Origin: Pseudogymnoascus destructans
Taxonomy: Eukaryota; Ascomycota; Leotiomycetes; Thelebolales; Thelebolaceae
Assembly (NCBI RefSeq): GCF_001641265.1
Contig: NW_020167528.1
Location: 1,054,001-1,118,000 of the forward strand
Length of the DNA stretch: 64,000 bases
Reading direction: 5' to 3'
Part shown: positions 20,821-30,921 of the stretch, in pieces
Layout: every line of letters starts with the position of its first letter
How positions within the stretch are numbered: the first letter of the stretch is position 1
The notes under the pieces: generated by a model
What the model was told of the DNA's origin: nothing
What the model saw: only the letters and a program-made list of their open reading frames with translations
The model's database searches: none
Made by a program: the position numbers and the translations under genes

Positions 20821-22554
20821 ATGAGCGACAATATTGTTGTTGCGCCTTCTGGCATGGAAACCATCGGTCTTTCTACTGTTAACGTAATCTCTAATGAAGC
20901 CTCAGAGACTAGACGAGACCTACAAATAATTCGCAACGAGAAAAGCAGCACAAGTAGCGCCACCACCGACGAGCGTGCCAAGTCCAACAATAGGCTGACC
21001 ATCCCAGTGCCCGCTCCTCATCCAGCCAGCACTGCTAACGACACATATCACAACAATGATCCTGTGCTCACAACGGGGTCCATCGACATCCAGGAGCTCT
21101 CGGAGCGACCGGTAGCCTTATCTTCTCATCCAATATCGAGACAGATTACAAGCCGGTTGTTCATCTCTCACTTCTTGTCGACATGGAATTCGCGGCTGTT
21201 CGAGATGGGCGCTGTACTCTTCACTGCCGCCATTTTCCCCGGGACGTTACTGCCAATGTCTGTGTATGCGCTTGTGCGTAGTGCAGCCGCTGTTATGCTA
21301 TCGCCCGCCTTAGGATCTTGGATTGATAAAGGCGATAGACTGAAAGTTGTCAGAGTTTCCATTGTAGGCCAACGGCTGGCAGTTGGGGCATCGTGCGGTA
21401 TATTCTGGATCTTATACGTGCGAAAAGAGCTCGGAACCAAGCTGAGGGTCGGCCTCTTTGTCGTGAATATACTTCTGTCATGTATAGAGAAGTTGTGTTC
21501 AGTCCTGAATCTGGTCTCTGTGGAAAGGGACTGGGTTGTGGTCATTTCACGAGACGACGATACAGCTCGGCGGATACTTAACGCTCGCATGCGCCGCATC
21601 GACCTGTTTTGCAAATTGTTTGGTCCACTCGCTATCTCCTTGATTGACGGAGCATCTACAATCGTCGCTATCTTCGTTACTCTGGCGATGACTTGTACGT
21701 CAGTTCTTATCGAGTACTTTACGATTGCAGCAGTTTTCAGAATGGTTCCGGCTCTTCAACGAACGACGACTGAGAACAGCCTTACTGCTGCCGAAGACGA
21801 CTCAGAGCTACCATCGGCGTATGAAACTAATCGAGTTTCACTGCGCGAGATTATCGACTTCGCACAGTCAGCCGCCTCTATCCTCCTTCCGCTCAACTCG
21901 ATACCTTACTACTTCCAACACCCAGCATTTCTCCCTTCAATCTCCTTGTCTCTGCTCTACTTTACAGTCCTCTCCTTCTCCGGCCAAATGATCACCTTCC
22001 TCCTTGCCATTGGCTATACGTCCTATGCTGTGGGTGCCGCCCGCGCGGTTAGCACTATTTTCGAACTCTCCGCAACCTGGATCGCTCCCAAAGTACAACA
22101 ACACATCGGCGCTGTGCGAGGCGGTATCTGGTTTTTGACATGGCAGATGATATGGCTTGCTGGGGGACTGTCCTGGTTCTTTGCCAGTGGTGAAGGCCTC
22201 ACTGGGAATAAGCTCTTCGCAGCAAGCGGGCTCGTCGGCGCCGTCATATTGAGCCGTGTGGGTCTGTGGAGTTTTGATCTTTGCGCTCAGAGCATTATAC
22301 AAGAGGAGGTGGATGAGCAGAGTCGGGGCGCTTTTTCCACCGTGGAGGCATCTTTCCAGAACCTTTTTGAGCTCCTTTCGTACGTAACAACGATCATCTT
22401 TTCGAAGGCAGACCAGTTTCAGTGGCCTGCCGTCATCAGCGTCATTGCGGTATACGTCGCTGGAGGAACTTATATGGTATTTGTGAGGAGAAGGCGCGGG
22501 CACTTGGTACATATGCCGAGCTGTATTAAGCCGCGGCTGGAAGATAACTGCTAG
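20821..22554 (+). CDS. Ferroportin-family (SLC40) iron exporter
   Basis: Intronless, 577 aa. The N-terminal 110 residues are polar and probably cytosolic. Then comes the family signature: FISHFLSTWNSRLFEMGAVL in the first helix, followed by VYALVRSAAAVMLSPALGSW and IDKGDRLKVVRVSIVGQRLA, matching the ferroportin block that begins SLSTWGDRMW in animals. About ten hydrophobic segments follow, with a charged cytosolic loop (TTTENSLTAAEDDSELPS) in the middle. Ferroportins export ferrous iron across the plasma or vacuolar membrane. The animal iron-binding Asp after STWG is Ser here, so metal preference may differ; fungal members may share this. It is convergent with the cytochrome b561 gene, and a 14-bp-arm hairpin lies 75 bp after the stop. 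Confidence 0.9.
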   Translation: MSDNIVVAPSGMETIGLSTVNVISNEASETRRDLQIIRNEKSSTSSATTDERAKSNNRLTIPVPAPHPASTANDTYHNNDPVLTTGSIDIQELSERPVALSSHPISRQITSRLFISHFLSTWNSRLFEMGAVLFTAAIFPGTLLPMSVYALVRSAAAVMLSPALGSWIDKGDRLKVVRVSIVGQRLAVGASCGIFWILYVRKELGTKLRVGLFVVNILLSCIEKLCSVLNLVSVERDWVVVISRDDDTARRILNARMRRIDLFCKLFGPLAISLIDGASTIVAIFVTLAMTCTSVLIEYFTIAAVFRMVPALQRTTTENSLTAAEDDSELPSAYETNRVSLREIIDFAQSAASILLPLNSIPYYFQHPAFLPSISLSLLYFTVLSFSGQMITFLLAIGYTSYAVGAARAVSTIFELSATWIAPKVQQHIGAVRGGIWFLTWQMIWLAGGLSWFFASGEGLTGNKLFAASGLVGAVILSRVGLWSFDLCAQSIIQEEVDEQSRGAFSTVEASFQNLFELLSYVTTIIFSKADQFQWPAVISVIAVYVAGGTYMVFVRRRRGHLVHMPSCIKPRLEDNC

Positions 22555-22628
22555 TAATCGAGCGTTGCCATGCAAGGACGAAGCATGAACCGGAGAGTCG
22601 CGTAGGTGCTGCTGTAGAGCCGCCTCAG

Positions 22629-22669
22629 TTGAGACCGTCACTGCCGTAGTGACGTAGTGACGGTCTCAA
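22629..22669. other. Perfect inverted repeat 3' of the ferroportin gene
   Basis: TTGAGACCGTCACT and its exact complement are separated by 13 bp. It lies between two convergent genes. It could fold in the ferroportin 3' UTR; no function is established. Confidence 0.6.
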
Positions 22670-23207
22670 ATGATAACAGTCGATGGTATGCGCGAGCGAG
22701 TCTTGTTTGTGGTGCTGCAGGCTTTCATCGCTATCGAAAGATCGATCGAAGAGAACACAGCGGGAGCTCATAGTGTCAAAAGTCTTCATACTACCACCAT
22801 TGATTCGATTTTTTAGAAGTATTCAGAAGTAATCATAGTCGGAAGCGGTGAGTCGACATTCCAATTATACGTGTGACGATTGGAATGCTGGCATAGCAGT
22901 TATGTCGTGTAACTGCAACTTTACACTGTCGTCTATTGACCCGTCACAAAATGCTGTCAATGGCGCTCGAAAGCGGGAATGCTTTGATGCGCGCGAAAGA
23001 CTACTCGCTGATAACTGGCAGGAGGTGAATCATTGCTACTTCCCTTCCACTGCGCGGAGAATATGACGATGACTAACTCTAATTCACAATAACGAAAAGG
23101 ACGAGTGTTCTTTTCAGACAAGTCCATCCACCCAAGCACTCTCAGTCACTACTTAGAACCGCTTCTGGCAACCTTCCTATTAAGCACGATCTCTGGTGAA
23201 GATTTTG

Positions 23208-24024
23208 TTATATCTCGTTTACTGCATCCTCTCCGATTCCACTTGTGACGAACCTCGACCGGTGCCTCGACCGGTGCATCTTAAACTCGTCGTACAAGAC
23301 GAGACTAAGCCAGATAGACACAAAAAACCCAAGGAGGACGTAGTTTCTAATATACGCTCCAGTGGATACTATCACATTAGTCTGGGCCAGCTGAAAACCT
23401 AGACCGCTGTTGATCATGCCTAAGATAATTGCAGCACGTCCTATCCATCGGTGCAGGTAGGCGAAGATACTCTTGTCCCCTCTCTTCTTAAAATGTCGGT
23501 GCGCAAGGATACCCATGATGGGTTGGAAGACGATGATGGTACAAACGACGACGAAGCCAATGACCACATGGGCATGCACAGGGCGCCTAAGGTAGCCGAG
23601 ATCTTGACCGATTCTAATCCCGAGGGCCATTCCGCCGACCATCATGACGGAGCCTAGCACCTGGATAGGGACGTGCATCGCCATGACCCTCTTCTTAAGG
23701 TATGTATTCTTTAAGTAAGGAACACGATCAATGGGCAGGTGGACGGAGATTGCGCCCAGGGGATAAAGAATAATGAAAACAATCGACATGATGAGGGCAT
23801 GCGCGTTTCGATTCCGGTTAAAGGTTTTGAAGGAATCGAGATTCCGCTTCTGGTGGACGTCTCTCGCATTGAGCTGGTCATGAGCCCCCTGGCCATGAAC
23901 CTCCTGGCCAAAAACAATCTCCGGTGCTTGATTGCAGGTCAGACAGTTGCTCCCATCTTCTTCTGGTCGACTTACTAAAAGCCAATATGAGTGTCACCAG
24001 CGCGAGTCTGTGAAGCCTAATCAT
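23208..24024 (-). CDS. Cytochrome b561-domain membrane protein with signal peptide, no DOMON domain
   Basis: Exon 1 is 24024-23976, a 49-nt intron (GTAAGT...CAATCAAG) follows, and exon 2 is 23926-23208; 255 aa. The start gives a signal peptide (MIRLHRLALVTLILAF). A short polar segment leads to five or six helices: MSIVFIILYPLGAISVHL, VPIQVLGSVMMVGGMALG, VVIGFVVVCTIIVFQPIMG, IGRAAIILGMINSGLGF and YVLLGFFVSIWLSLVLY. His residues in NAHALIM, AMHVPIQ, HAHVVIG and YLHRWIG are placed as the four heme ligands of b561 proteins. Fungal relatives usually fuse this part to a DOMON/cellobiose-dehydrogenase-type domain, absent here. Likely transmembrane electron transfer, possibly ferric reduction, which fits its ferroportin and cupredoxin neighbours. 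Confidence 0.85.
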
Positions 24025-24225
24025 GATTAGACTTGTTAATTCGATCTTAAAAGTTCTCAAAATCCAATGAAAATATGAGAGAGAAATATTGTCAGGGATC
24101 AGAACAGAGGTGACCTCTTGGGTTCGCATCCATGCTGTTTTATCAACTTTCGTTCGACACCACTATAGAACAGCTTGCACAGCCTTCGAAGATCGGATAC
24201 GCTCATATCCAACCTTCAAAGGCTA

Positions 24226-24290
24226 GTCGACCAGAAGAAGATGGGAGCAACTACCTAACCTACAAATCAAGCATCAGAGATGATCCTTAG
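24226..24290 (+). repeat. Inverted extra copy of the cytochrome b561 intron-1 region
   Basis: The plus strand here reads GTCGACCAGAAGAAGATGGG followed by AGCAACTACCTAACC and AAATCAAGCAT. The minus strand across intron 1 of the neighbouring gene (about 23976-23920) has the same 27-nt core, then similar bases through the acceptor and into exon 2. The intron and its edges are thus duplicated in inverted form about 250 bp away in the upstream intergenic DNA. Confidence 0.7.
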
Positions 24291-24615
24291 CTAGGAGGTT
24301 ACGCATCGGTTACGGTCGTATCGACTTCGAGGGCCGCGTATGCTGACAAAATGCTGACAAAACGATGACATTGCTTTGAGAAAAAGCGTTGGTAGGTCAG
24401 ATAAGGAGATCCATTATTTGTTTGTAGCGAGGGAGATGTATGAGCACCACTTGCCGCTTTGTCTAGAAACCTCTTTCAGCGGTTTTCTTTTAGGCGGCAA
24501 TGGTAGTTAAGCTGTAATTAGGTATGTAGTAATGCGTAGGTCACTCTGATGTAGTGTGTGGCCCGCTTGGGGAGTACTACGTCACCTAAAACCCATAGAA
24601 TAGAGATCGAGGGAG

Positions 24616-24665
24616 AACTACGTATGGTGATATGTACCCTGCCTTAGGTATCACCATACGTAGTT
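24616..24665. promoter_or_regulatory. 17-bp perfect palindrome in the shared b561/cupredoxin promoter region
   Basis: AACTACGTATGGTGATA and its exact complement are separated by 16 bp, about 145 bp before the cupredoxin start and 590 bp before the b561 start. The two genes are divergent, so a dimeric regulator site here could serve both. A mini-transposon terminus is an alternative. The rest of 24025-24809 shows no gene. Confidence 0.55.
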
Positions 24666-24809
24666 TCTATGTCATAAATATCTGGTTCTGCTACCCTTTC
24701 GACATAAAAATTCCCAACCTGCCTCGAACCTATGAGAGTTATTTTTACCTGTACTAATCAACGAACTTCTAGAATACCCCTTTCTAGCTACAAATAATAC
24801 CGTTTAAAA

Positions 24810-25614
24810 ATGCATTTTTCAAGCAAGGCGCTCTTGCTCTCCCTATTTCCATTTGCCCTCGCGCAGTATGGTGGAGGCGGAGGAGCCGGAAGTAGTTCCA
24901 CCACAACCTCTGCAGCGTCCACAGCAACATCCTCCGCTCCTGGGCTGCAAATCGTAACCGTCGGTGATAACAATGCGATCGCATTCTCGCCAGACACTAT
25001 TACTGCGGCCGTTGGGTCTAGCATTGAATTTGTATTCTTTCCGCCCATCCATTCTGTCACCCAGTCCACTTTCGAGTCTCCATGCGCGCCATTGGCCAAT
25101 GGAACAGGATTCTGGAGTGGAGCATTTACTACTGCAAGTGGAAAAAACGCCAACGTTTTCACTCTCATCGTTAATGATACAAATCCAATTTGGTTTTTCT
25201 GTGCAACCCCGAGTCATTGTGAGGCTGGCATGGCTGGGGTCATTAATCCTTCGTAGGTTTCGGAACGTCGCATTTATCGTATATCAACGACTCATAAAAT
25301 CATGACTTAGATCCAACGGTTCGGAATCGCTCGACCAATACAAGGCTAGCGCTGCCAAAGTTTCAAACCCGCCTACCCCGTCGGTAGTTCAAGGTGGCAG
25401 TATTGGGCCACCTAAAGCCGCGAGCAGTAGCTCATCAACCTCTTCAGGGCCACCTAAAGCAGCGAGTAGTAGCTCATCAACCTCTTCAGCAGCCACTACA
25501 ACCCCGACAAAGAGTGCTGGCGTAAATGGCTACGAGAGTAGAAGTAGTGCTCAGTGGGTCCTTATGGCACTGGCCGGTCTATTAGCTGTTGGGATTGGGG
25601 GTTTGATCAATTGA
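24810..25614 (+). CDS. GPI-anchored cupredoxin (blue-copper) cell-surface protein
   Basis: Exon 1 is 24810-25252, intron 25253-25310 (GTAGGT...CTTAG), exon 2 25311-25614; 248 aa. A signal peptide (MHFSSKALLLSLFPFALA) and Gly/Ser/Thr linker precede the cupredoxin domain (IVTVGDNNAIAFSPDTITAA, VEFVFFPPIHSVTQSTFESP, IWFFCATPSHCEAGMAGVIN). The type-1 copper ligands are visible: His in PPIHS, Cys in FFCAT, His in PSHC, and probably Met in GMAG. Exon 2 holds a Ser/Thr-rich stalk with two near-identical PPKAASSSSSTSS units and a hydrophobic tail (WVLMALAGLLAVGIGGLIN) typical of a GPI signal. Fungal extracellular cupredoxins of this type are common; redox partner or copper binding at the wall is likely. 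Reading exon 1 alone would lose stalk and anchor. Confidence 0.88.
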
Positions 25615-26432
25615 GCATAGCCCGGTATTTCAGCCTGGAATATAACCTGGATGTTAATGTGAATTTGGCCAGGTTTAACAAAAGTACAATAATTACAAGT
25701 ATTACCAGACGGTTGTGGCAAGATCACCGTAATAATTTGTTTATCAACGGATTTGGTATCCTCACATCCGTAGGTGGCTCGAAGCTCAGATGGTGGATTG
25801 ACCCGATGGGAGCTATCATTCTCTCTATCCTCATCGACATTAGACCACTTTAGCAGCCGCAAGTGTAGCAGCTGCAGTGTAGTGGGGCTTTAGCCTAGAG
25901 TAGTTAGCGGCTGTATATAGCATAATATATGATAATTGAAGCCTAAGACGTCATGATATATAGTGTTTCTGTGAATAGTATAAGAGATAACCATGATAAT
26001 ATCAACAAATTATCATGATGCCACGAAGCCGAAGACGCTAGGCAATGATGCTAACGATGATGGCTAGGCTCCTTATGCTCCTTAGGAGTATTGTAGAAGA
26101 GGACGAAGAAGAGCACCAAATATGGGCCCGCTGCTGTTAGTATCACATCGCCGTCGTATGATGCAATGCCGCTGTCGTATCTAGCAATGCTAGCGCATGT
26201 CATTTGAGAGTTTACACAATGTCTAAGCACAGCAATACTATGGTGTGCACTCTTCTCTACACTTTCTCATTTATAACATGTGATTAACTATGTAGATAGC
26301 TTTATGATGAGTGAGATCTAGCAACTTGCTGTACTCTTCCAGCTCCATAACGTACCATGGAGCAGTAGAGTACAGCCTACACCATAGATGGCGCTTTGTA
26401 TAGTATGTGCCTAGCTTGCCTTTCTAGGGCAG
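25615..26432. other. Gene-free AT-rich stretch
   Basis: No supported gene. The first 240 bases after the cupredoxin stop are open in one frame but with no recognisable protein. The rest has short purine/pyrimidine runs and small palindromes (for example TTATCATGAT around 26000). It may contain old LTR DNA, but I find no clear ends. Confidence 0.4.
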
Positions 26433-26798
26433 TGGTGTAATGGTGGGTGCACCAGATGTGAGAATCTAGCCACCCAAGGAAGGGATGATTTTACTAAGAC
26501 AACACACTGTCTTAGGAAACAGAGCCAAAGGGTAGTAGCTTAGACTATTCCACAGTGCAGCAATCAGGTGTATGATGTATTGGAGTGGTTTACACAAGTT
26601 GTAACAAATGTTGAGTCTGAGAACTCAGGGATAAGTCAGAGGTTAGCACCTCACTGACTTTCAGAAACAAGGAGTAACAAGATCAATGCTTGGAAGCTTG
26701 GAAGCTTGGAAAAGACGTAGAAGTATGTGATAGTCGATTTACTGTATTGTCTGCTTGCCCTTTCTTAAGGAAAGGGCAATCCTATTTATCCATTACCA
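26433..26798 (-). mobile_element. LTR-like unit of the dispersed repeat family
   Basis: Reads TGGTGTAATGGTGGGTGCAC at the left and TTTATCCATTACCA at the right, i.e. TG...CA ends with short inverted termini. The interior includes a small hairpin around CCTTTCTTAAGGAAAGGGC. It matches 18880-19217 and 27721-27930 (both in opposite orientation). No target duplication is visible, so an LTR identity is likely but unproven. Confidence 0.55.
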
Positions 26799-26925
26799 TT
26801 GTAACATAGAGTGTCTAAAGACGTGACAGAGGCTGATCTAGCAGCCTAGGTAGGCTAGTCTAGCATAGACGATGTAGAGAGCAGTCTCTGTAGTTAGTGC
26901 TAGACAGCTCTACTAAGTCACCTCT

Positions 26926-27930
26926 GTCATACTGACATTCGTTGCACTCAGTTTGCTATCAAACTCAAGAGCAAACTTAGAAATCTCCTCCTCAAACCTA
27001 CAAGTCACTATACATATTTTGGCTTGTCACACCAACAACAAGAGCAATACTACTCAATGATTGCTACAACCCTCTATGATTCATTACACGTCATTGCTCC
27101 TTAGTTACTGGGCCGATATTGTTACGATGGTCACGGAGGTCAAGAAGCCAGTCCGGAGAATAATAAGCTAGATTGAATCTAAAGAGAGAAGAAGAAGAAG
27201 AAGGAAGGAAGGTGAGGCTATTCCTTGTAATATACAGTTGTCCGCTTAGTGGTTGTAGCCTTGGTGGCTAAGGCTGCACCCGTAACAACCATAACAACCA
27301 TAACAACCATAACAACCATAACAACCATAACAAGCTGTAAGCTATAATCGTAACAGATATGACCACATAGCATATCTCTACAACCCTCTATGATTCATTA
27401 CATGACATCACTCCTTAGTTACTGGGCTAATACTACACATGACATATCTCTATCAACTAGAGGCCTATGAACGATAGCTCCAAAAGATTCTACAACCCTC
27501 TATGATTCATTACACGTCATCGCTCCTTAGTTACCCACAAGATTGGTTAAGTTATGACATAATTTGTCTATAGGGGTACTCTGACCTTGGACCTCCTTTC
27601 ACTTCCTATAGGCTAGGAACCTAGGAGATGGTTCTATGGGATTCTCTTATGTCGACTACAGTTACCAAGCCTGGTTAGTCATGGAAAGTCTTGGAAAATG
27701 AGAGAACTACACTCCTTTAGCATAAATAGGATTGCCCTTTCCTTAAGAAAGGGCAAGCAGACAATACAGTAAATCGACTATCACATACTTCTACGTCTTT
27801 TCCAAGCTTCCAAGCTTCCAAGCATTGATCTTGTTACTCCTTGTTTCTGAAAAGTCAGTGAGGTGCTAACCTCTGACTTATCCCGAGTTCTCAGACTCAA
27901 CATTTGTTACAACTTGTCTAAACCACTCTT
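26926..27930 (+). repeat. Palindromic dispersed repeat, right block
   Basis: Continuous similarity to 18408-18880 in the same orientation, from GTCATACTGACATTCGTTGC through GATTCATTACA modules and GGTACTCTGACCTTGG to the LTR-like unit from 27721. It is interrupted by the solo LTR at 27120-27355 and breaks off near 27930. With the left block it brackets the ferroportin/b561/cupredoxin genes. Confidence 0.75.
27120..27355 (+). mobile_element. Solo LTR (236 bp) with 5-bp target duplication GATAT
   Basis: Begins TGTTACGAT and ends ATCGTAACA. GATAT flanks it at 27115-27119 and 27356-27360. The interior has a purine-rich GAAGAAGAAG tract and an ATAACAACC array (five or six units, about 27296-27335). 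The paralogous repeat at about 19535 has the uninterrupted sequence GGGCCGATATGACC (as its complement), which is the empty site, so the ends are exact. Confidence 0.92.
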
Positions 27931-28880
27931 AGTAATGCCAAAACCACTCGTAGCAACCGCTACTACTGCTGCTCAATTAGGTGGCGACGATGTTTCATCG
28001 CCGCCTAGGCTGTTGCTACGACGAGCAGCAATAGCAGGAGCACCTCCCCCTCGTCCCGCCCTTGTCCTCCTTATGTGCCTAGCACTAGTCTTTGGCCTTG
28101 ACAAGGAGGGCTTCTAAGTGCCTCGCGACGAGGGCTTCTAAGTGTGATAGTAATTCAGTTGCTAAATTGCTCTATTGAGCTGGTATGGTCGTGGCCTACG
28201 TTGCGCATATCGCTCAAAAGTCAAATGTGGAACTATGCATAACAACTAGCAATTACAGTAACTATAATTTAAGTAAATGCGCTCAATCACTCAGGCCTGT
28301 AATCAATAATACAGTCAGTCACTCATAAATACAGGTAAGAAAATATATTCTTTCAGCTTAAATATCTGGTATCGAGCCTTAGTTGAGGCCGTCCATCTTC
28401 ATTAGAGAGTTTTGGGCGGCACGAGTATATTGCCTGTCCCTGATGAAGACGCGTCATGCTAGATACCCAAGAGCATTTTATACGCGTCCACAAACAACTC
28501 GGGGATCGGTTATTCATTGCGAACTACCACTTTATGGTATACCATCGTATGTCATTTTTAGCCGCGTCACAGGTCAATTCAATGGTGCTCATGGTTTTGT
28601 TTGAAGGCGATGAAGAATCGTGATTCATCATCTATTTGTCATAAGACTCAGCGCACTATCGCTGGTCGAGTAATGTACACACCCTTTGTGCAAAACGCAA
28701 ATCCGAAGGCAGATAACTCCATTGCCGAACCCATAAACCCCATCCCATAACCATTATTGCATCCACCAGATCAATACCAGACGTGCGATCTCAATATCCC
28801 ACCCAAACCCGTATGCATGCGGTTAAGGCCATTGCGCGTAATCAGGCACGATCTTGATAGTCGAGAATCCAAGTATAAAT
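27931..28880. other. Gene-free transition from repeats to euchromatin
   Basis: A Cys-poor open frame at 27863-28117 overlaps the repeat edge and looks incidental. GGTATGGTCGTGGCCTACGT near 28183 is a relic of a Fot1/pogo terminus. Otherwise AT-rich with no gene until the histone H3 3' end. Confidence 0.5.
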
Positions 28881-29442
<562 letters not shown>

Positions 29443-30467
29443 TGTTGATGATGATGGATGTTATGGGGTTGTTGATGAAGTGGATGGTTGATGGTCGTTT
29501 GGTCGAAAGTGGAGTTGTTGATGGAAGAAGAGGAAGAGGCGAAGGATGTGGGCGTGGTGGGTATTTGTATTGGCGGTCTGTATTCGCTTAGCTTGGGTGA
29601 TTCGATTGTCAGTTGTTATGGTTTTTTGTATGGCGCAAGGCAGGCGCGGACAGGCAGTTTTGCGGGTTAGGCTACTTCTATTACCGGTAGTGTGTCTTGG
29701 CCTGATTTGGGGGGTGAGAAAGTAGCCGTGTTTGGAAAATGGAAGGAGCGATAAGGAGCGATAACAGATTTAGCGAAAAGCGAGAATCGAACGTGAAGTC
29801 TGACTCGATCTGCAGCCAATCAGATACTCGGTATGCTATTGATTCCACACTCTTAGCGAATCAACACAGCAGGCACTGGTGCCATTGTTTGTTTACGCGT
29901 GTGTACGTACCGTATCTCACTGAGGACTAAGTATGCACGTGATTTATATATGTTCATCAAAACAATATCAGTAACAGAACCGTAGCACTCTACAGGCTGC
30001 ACTGTATGAGCATCTTTTTTTTTTGTCTTTATGTGAATTTACTGTGGGATTACCGTAATGTACCCTGTACTTTACTATGCTATGCTTGGGATACTGGGAG
30101 CTCGAGTGTAAATCCCACTGTTCACACTGTTCGCATTCATGACTGCTCGAGTACGTACCATATCCCCAAAAACAACAAACCCCGCCAGTCCAGTCAGTAA
30201 GCTCCTCGCTTCAATGTTGGGCCAAATTAGGACTAGCGTATCTTCGAAATCACTGATCCCGAGACGCGCCTTCCATATCCCCTCGCCTAATTTGCGTGAT
30301 CCGTCCCAACGCCTACGACTTCTTATACCCTACGGCCACCCCACTCCAGACAACTCCTCTCTTCTCCGAATATCTCGACCAACAATACCCACGACTATCA
30401 CCATCAACAAGGTTCATTTCCCCCACACCCATACACCAACCACTTCTCTTCACCAACAACAACCATC
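29443..30467. promoter_or_regulatory. Bidirectional H3/H4 intergenic promoter region
   Basis: 1025 bp between the two histone starts with no other gene. Short leaders rich in GATGATGATG (H3 side) and CAACCA/CACC (H4 side) precede each ATG. Divergent histone pairs usually share S-phase control elements; I do not claim a specific site. Confidence 0.7.
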
Positions 30468-30921
30468 ATGACTGGACGTGAGTACTCTCCCTCTCGACTT
30501 GCCGTCATTGCAGCTGCCTTAGGGCGACGCGTCTTCTTCCAAGCATTGTACTGACGCGCTTCACTCAGGCGGAAAAGGTGGCAAGGGTCTCGGAAAGGGT
30601 GGAGCCAAGCGTCACCGCAAGATTCTTCGTGACAACATCCAGGGTATCACAAAGCCCGCTATCAGACGTCTTGCGCGTCGTGGTGGTGTCAAGCGTATCT
30701 CAGCCAGTAAGTTCTCGCTCCTCCAATTGATTATTCCCTCCTGACATCTTTTCCCAGTGATCTACGAGGAGACCCGTGGTGTCTTGAAGACCTTCCTTGA
30801 GGGTGTCATCCGTGACGCCGTCACATACACAGAGCACGCCAAGCGCAAGACCGTCACTTCGCTGGATGTTGTCTACGCTCTCAAGAGGCAGGGTCGCACC
30901 CTGTACGGTTTCGGTGGTTAA
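30468..30921 (+). CDS. Histone H4
   Basis: Exons 30468-30477, 30569-30706 and 30758-30921 give 103 aa: [40 protein letters not shown], then YEETRGVLKTFLEGVIRDAV and the end GRTLYGFGG. The first exon is only 10 nt (MTG plus one base), so a search needing a long first exon would miss the start. The residue after the initiator Met is Thr, where most H4 genes have Ser. Both introns have clean GTGAGT/GTAAGT donors and CAG acceptors. Confidence 0.97.

Noticed and set aside
16440..28880. A secondary-metabolite cluster reading of the accessory region
   Set aside because: No synthase, tailoring enzyme or cluster regulator is present; the genes are metal-related or repeat-derived.
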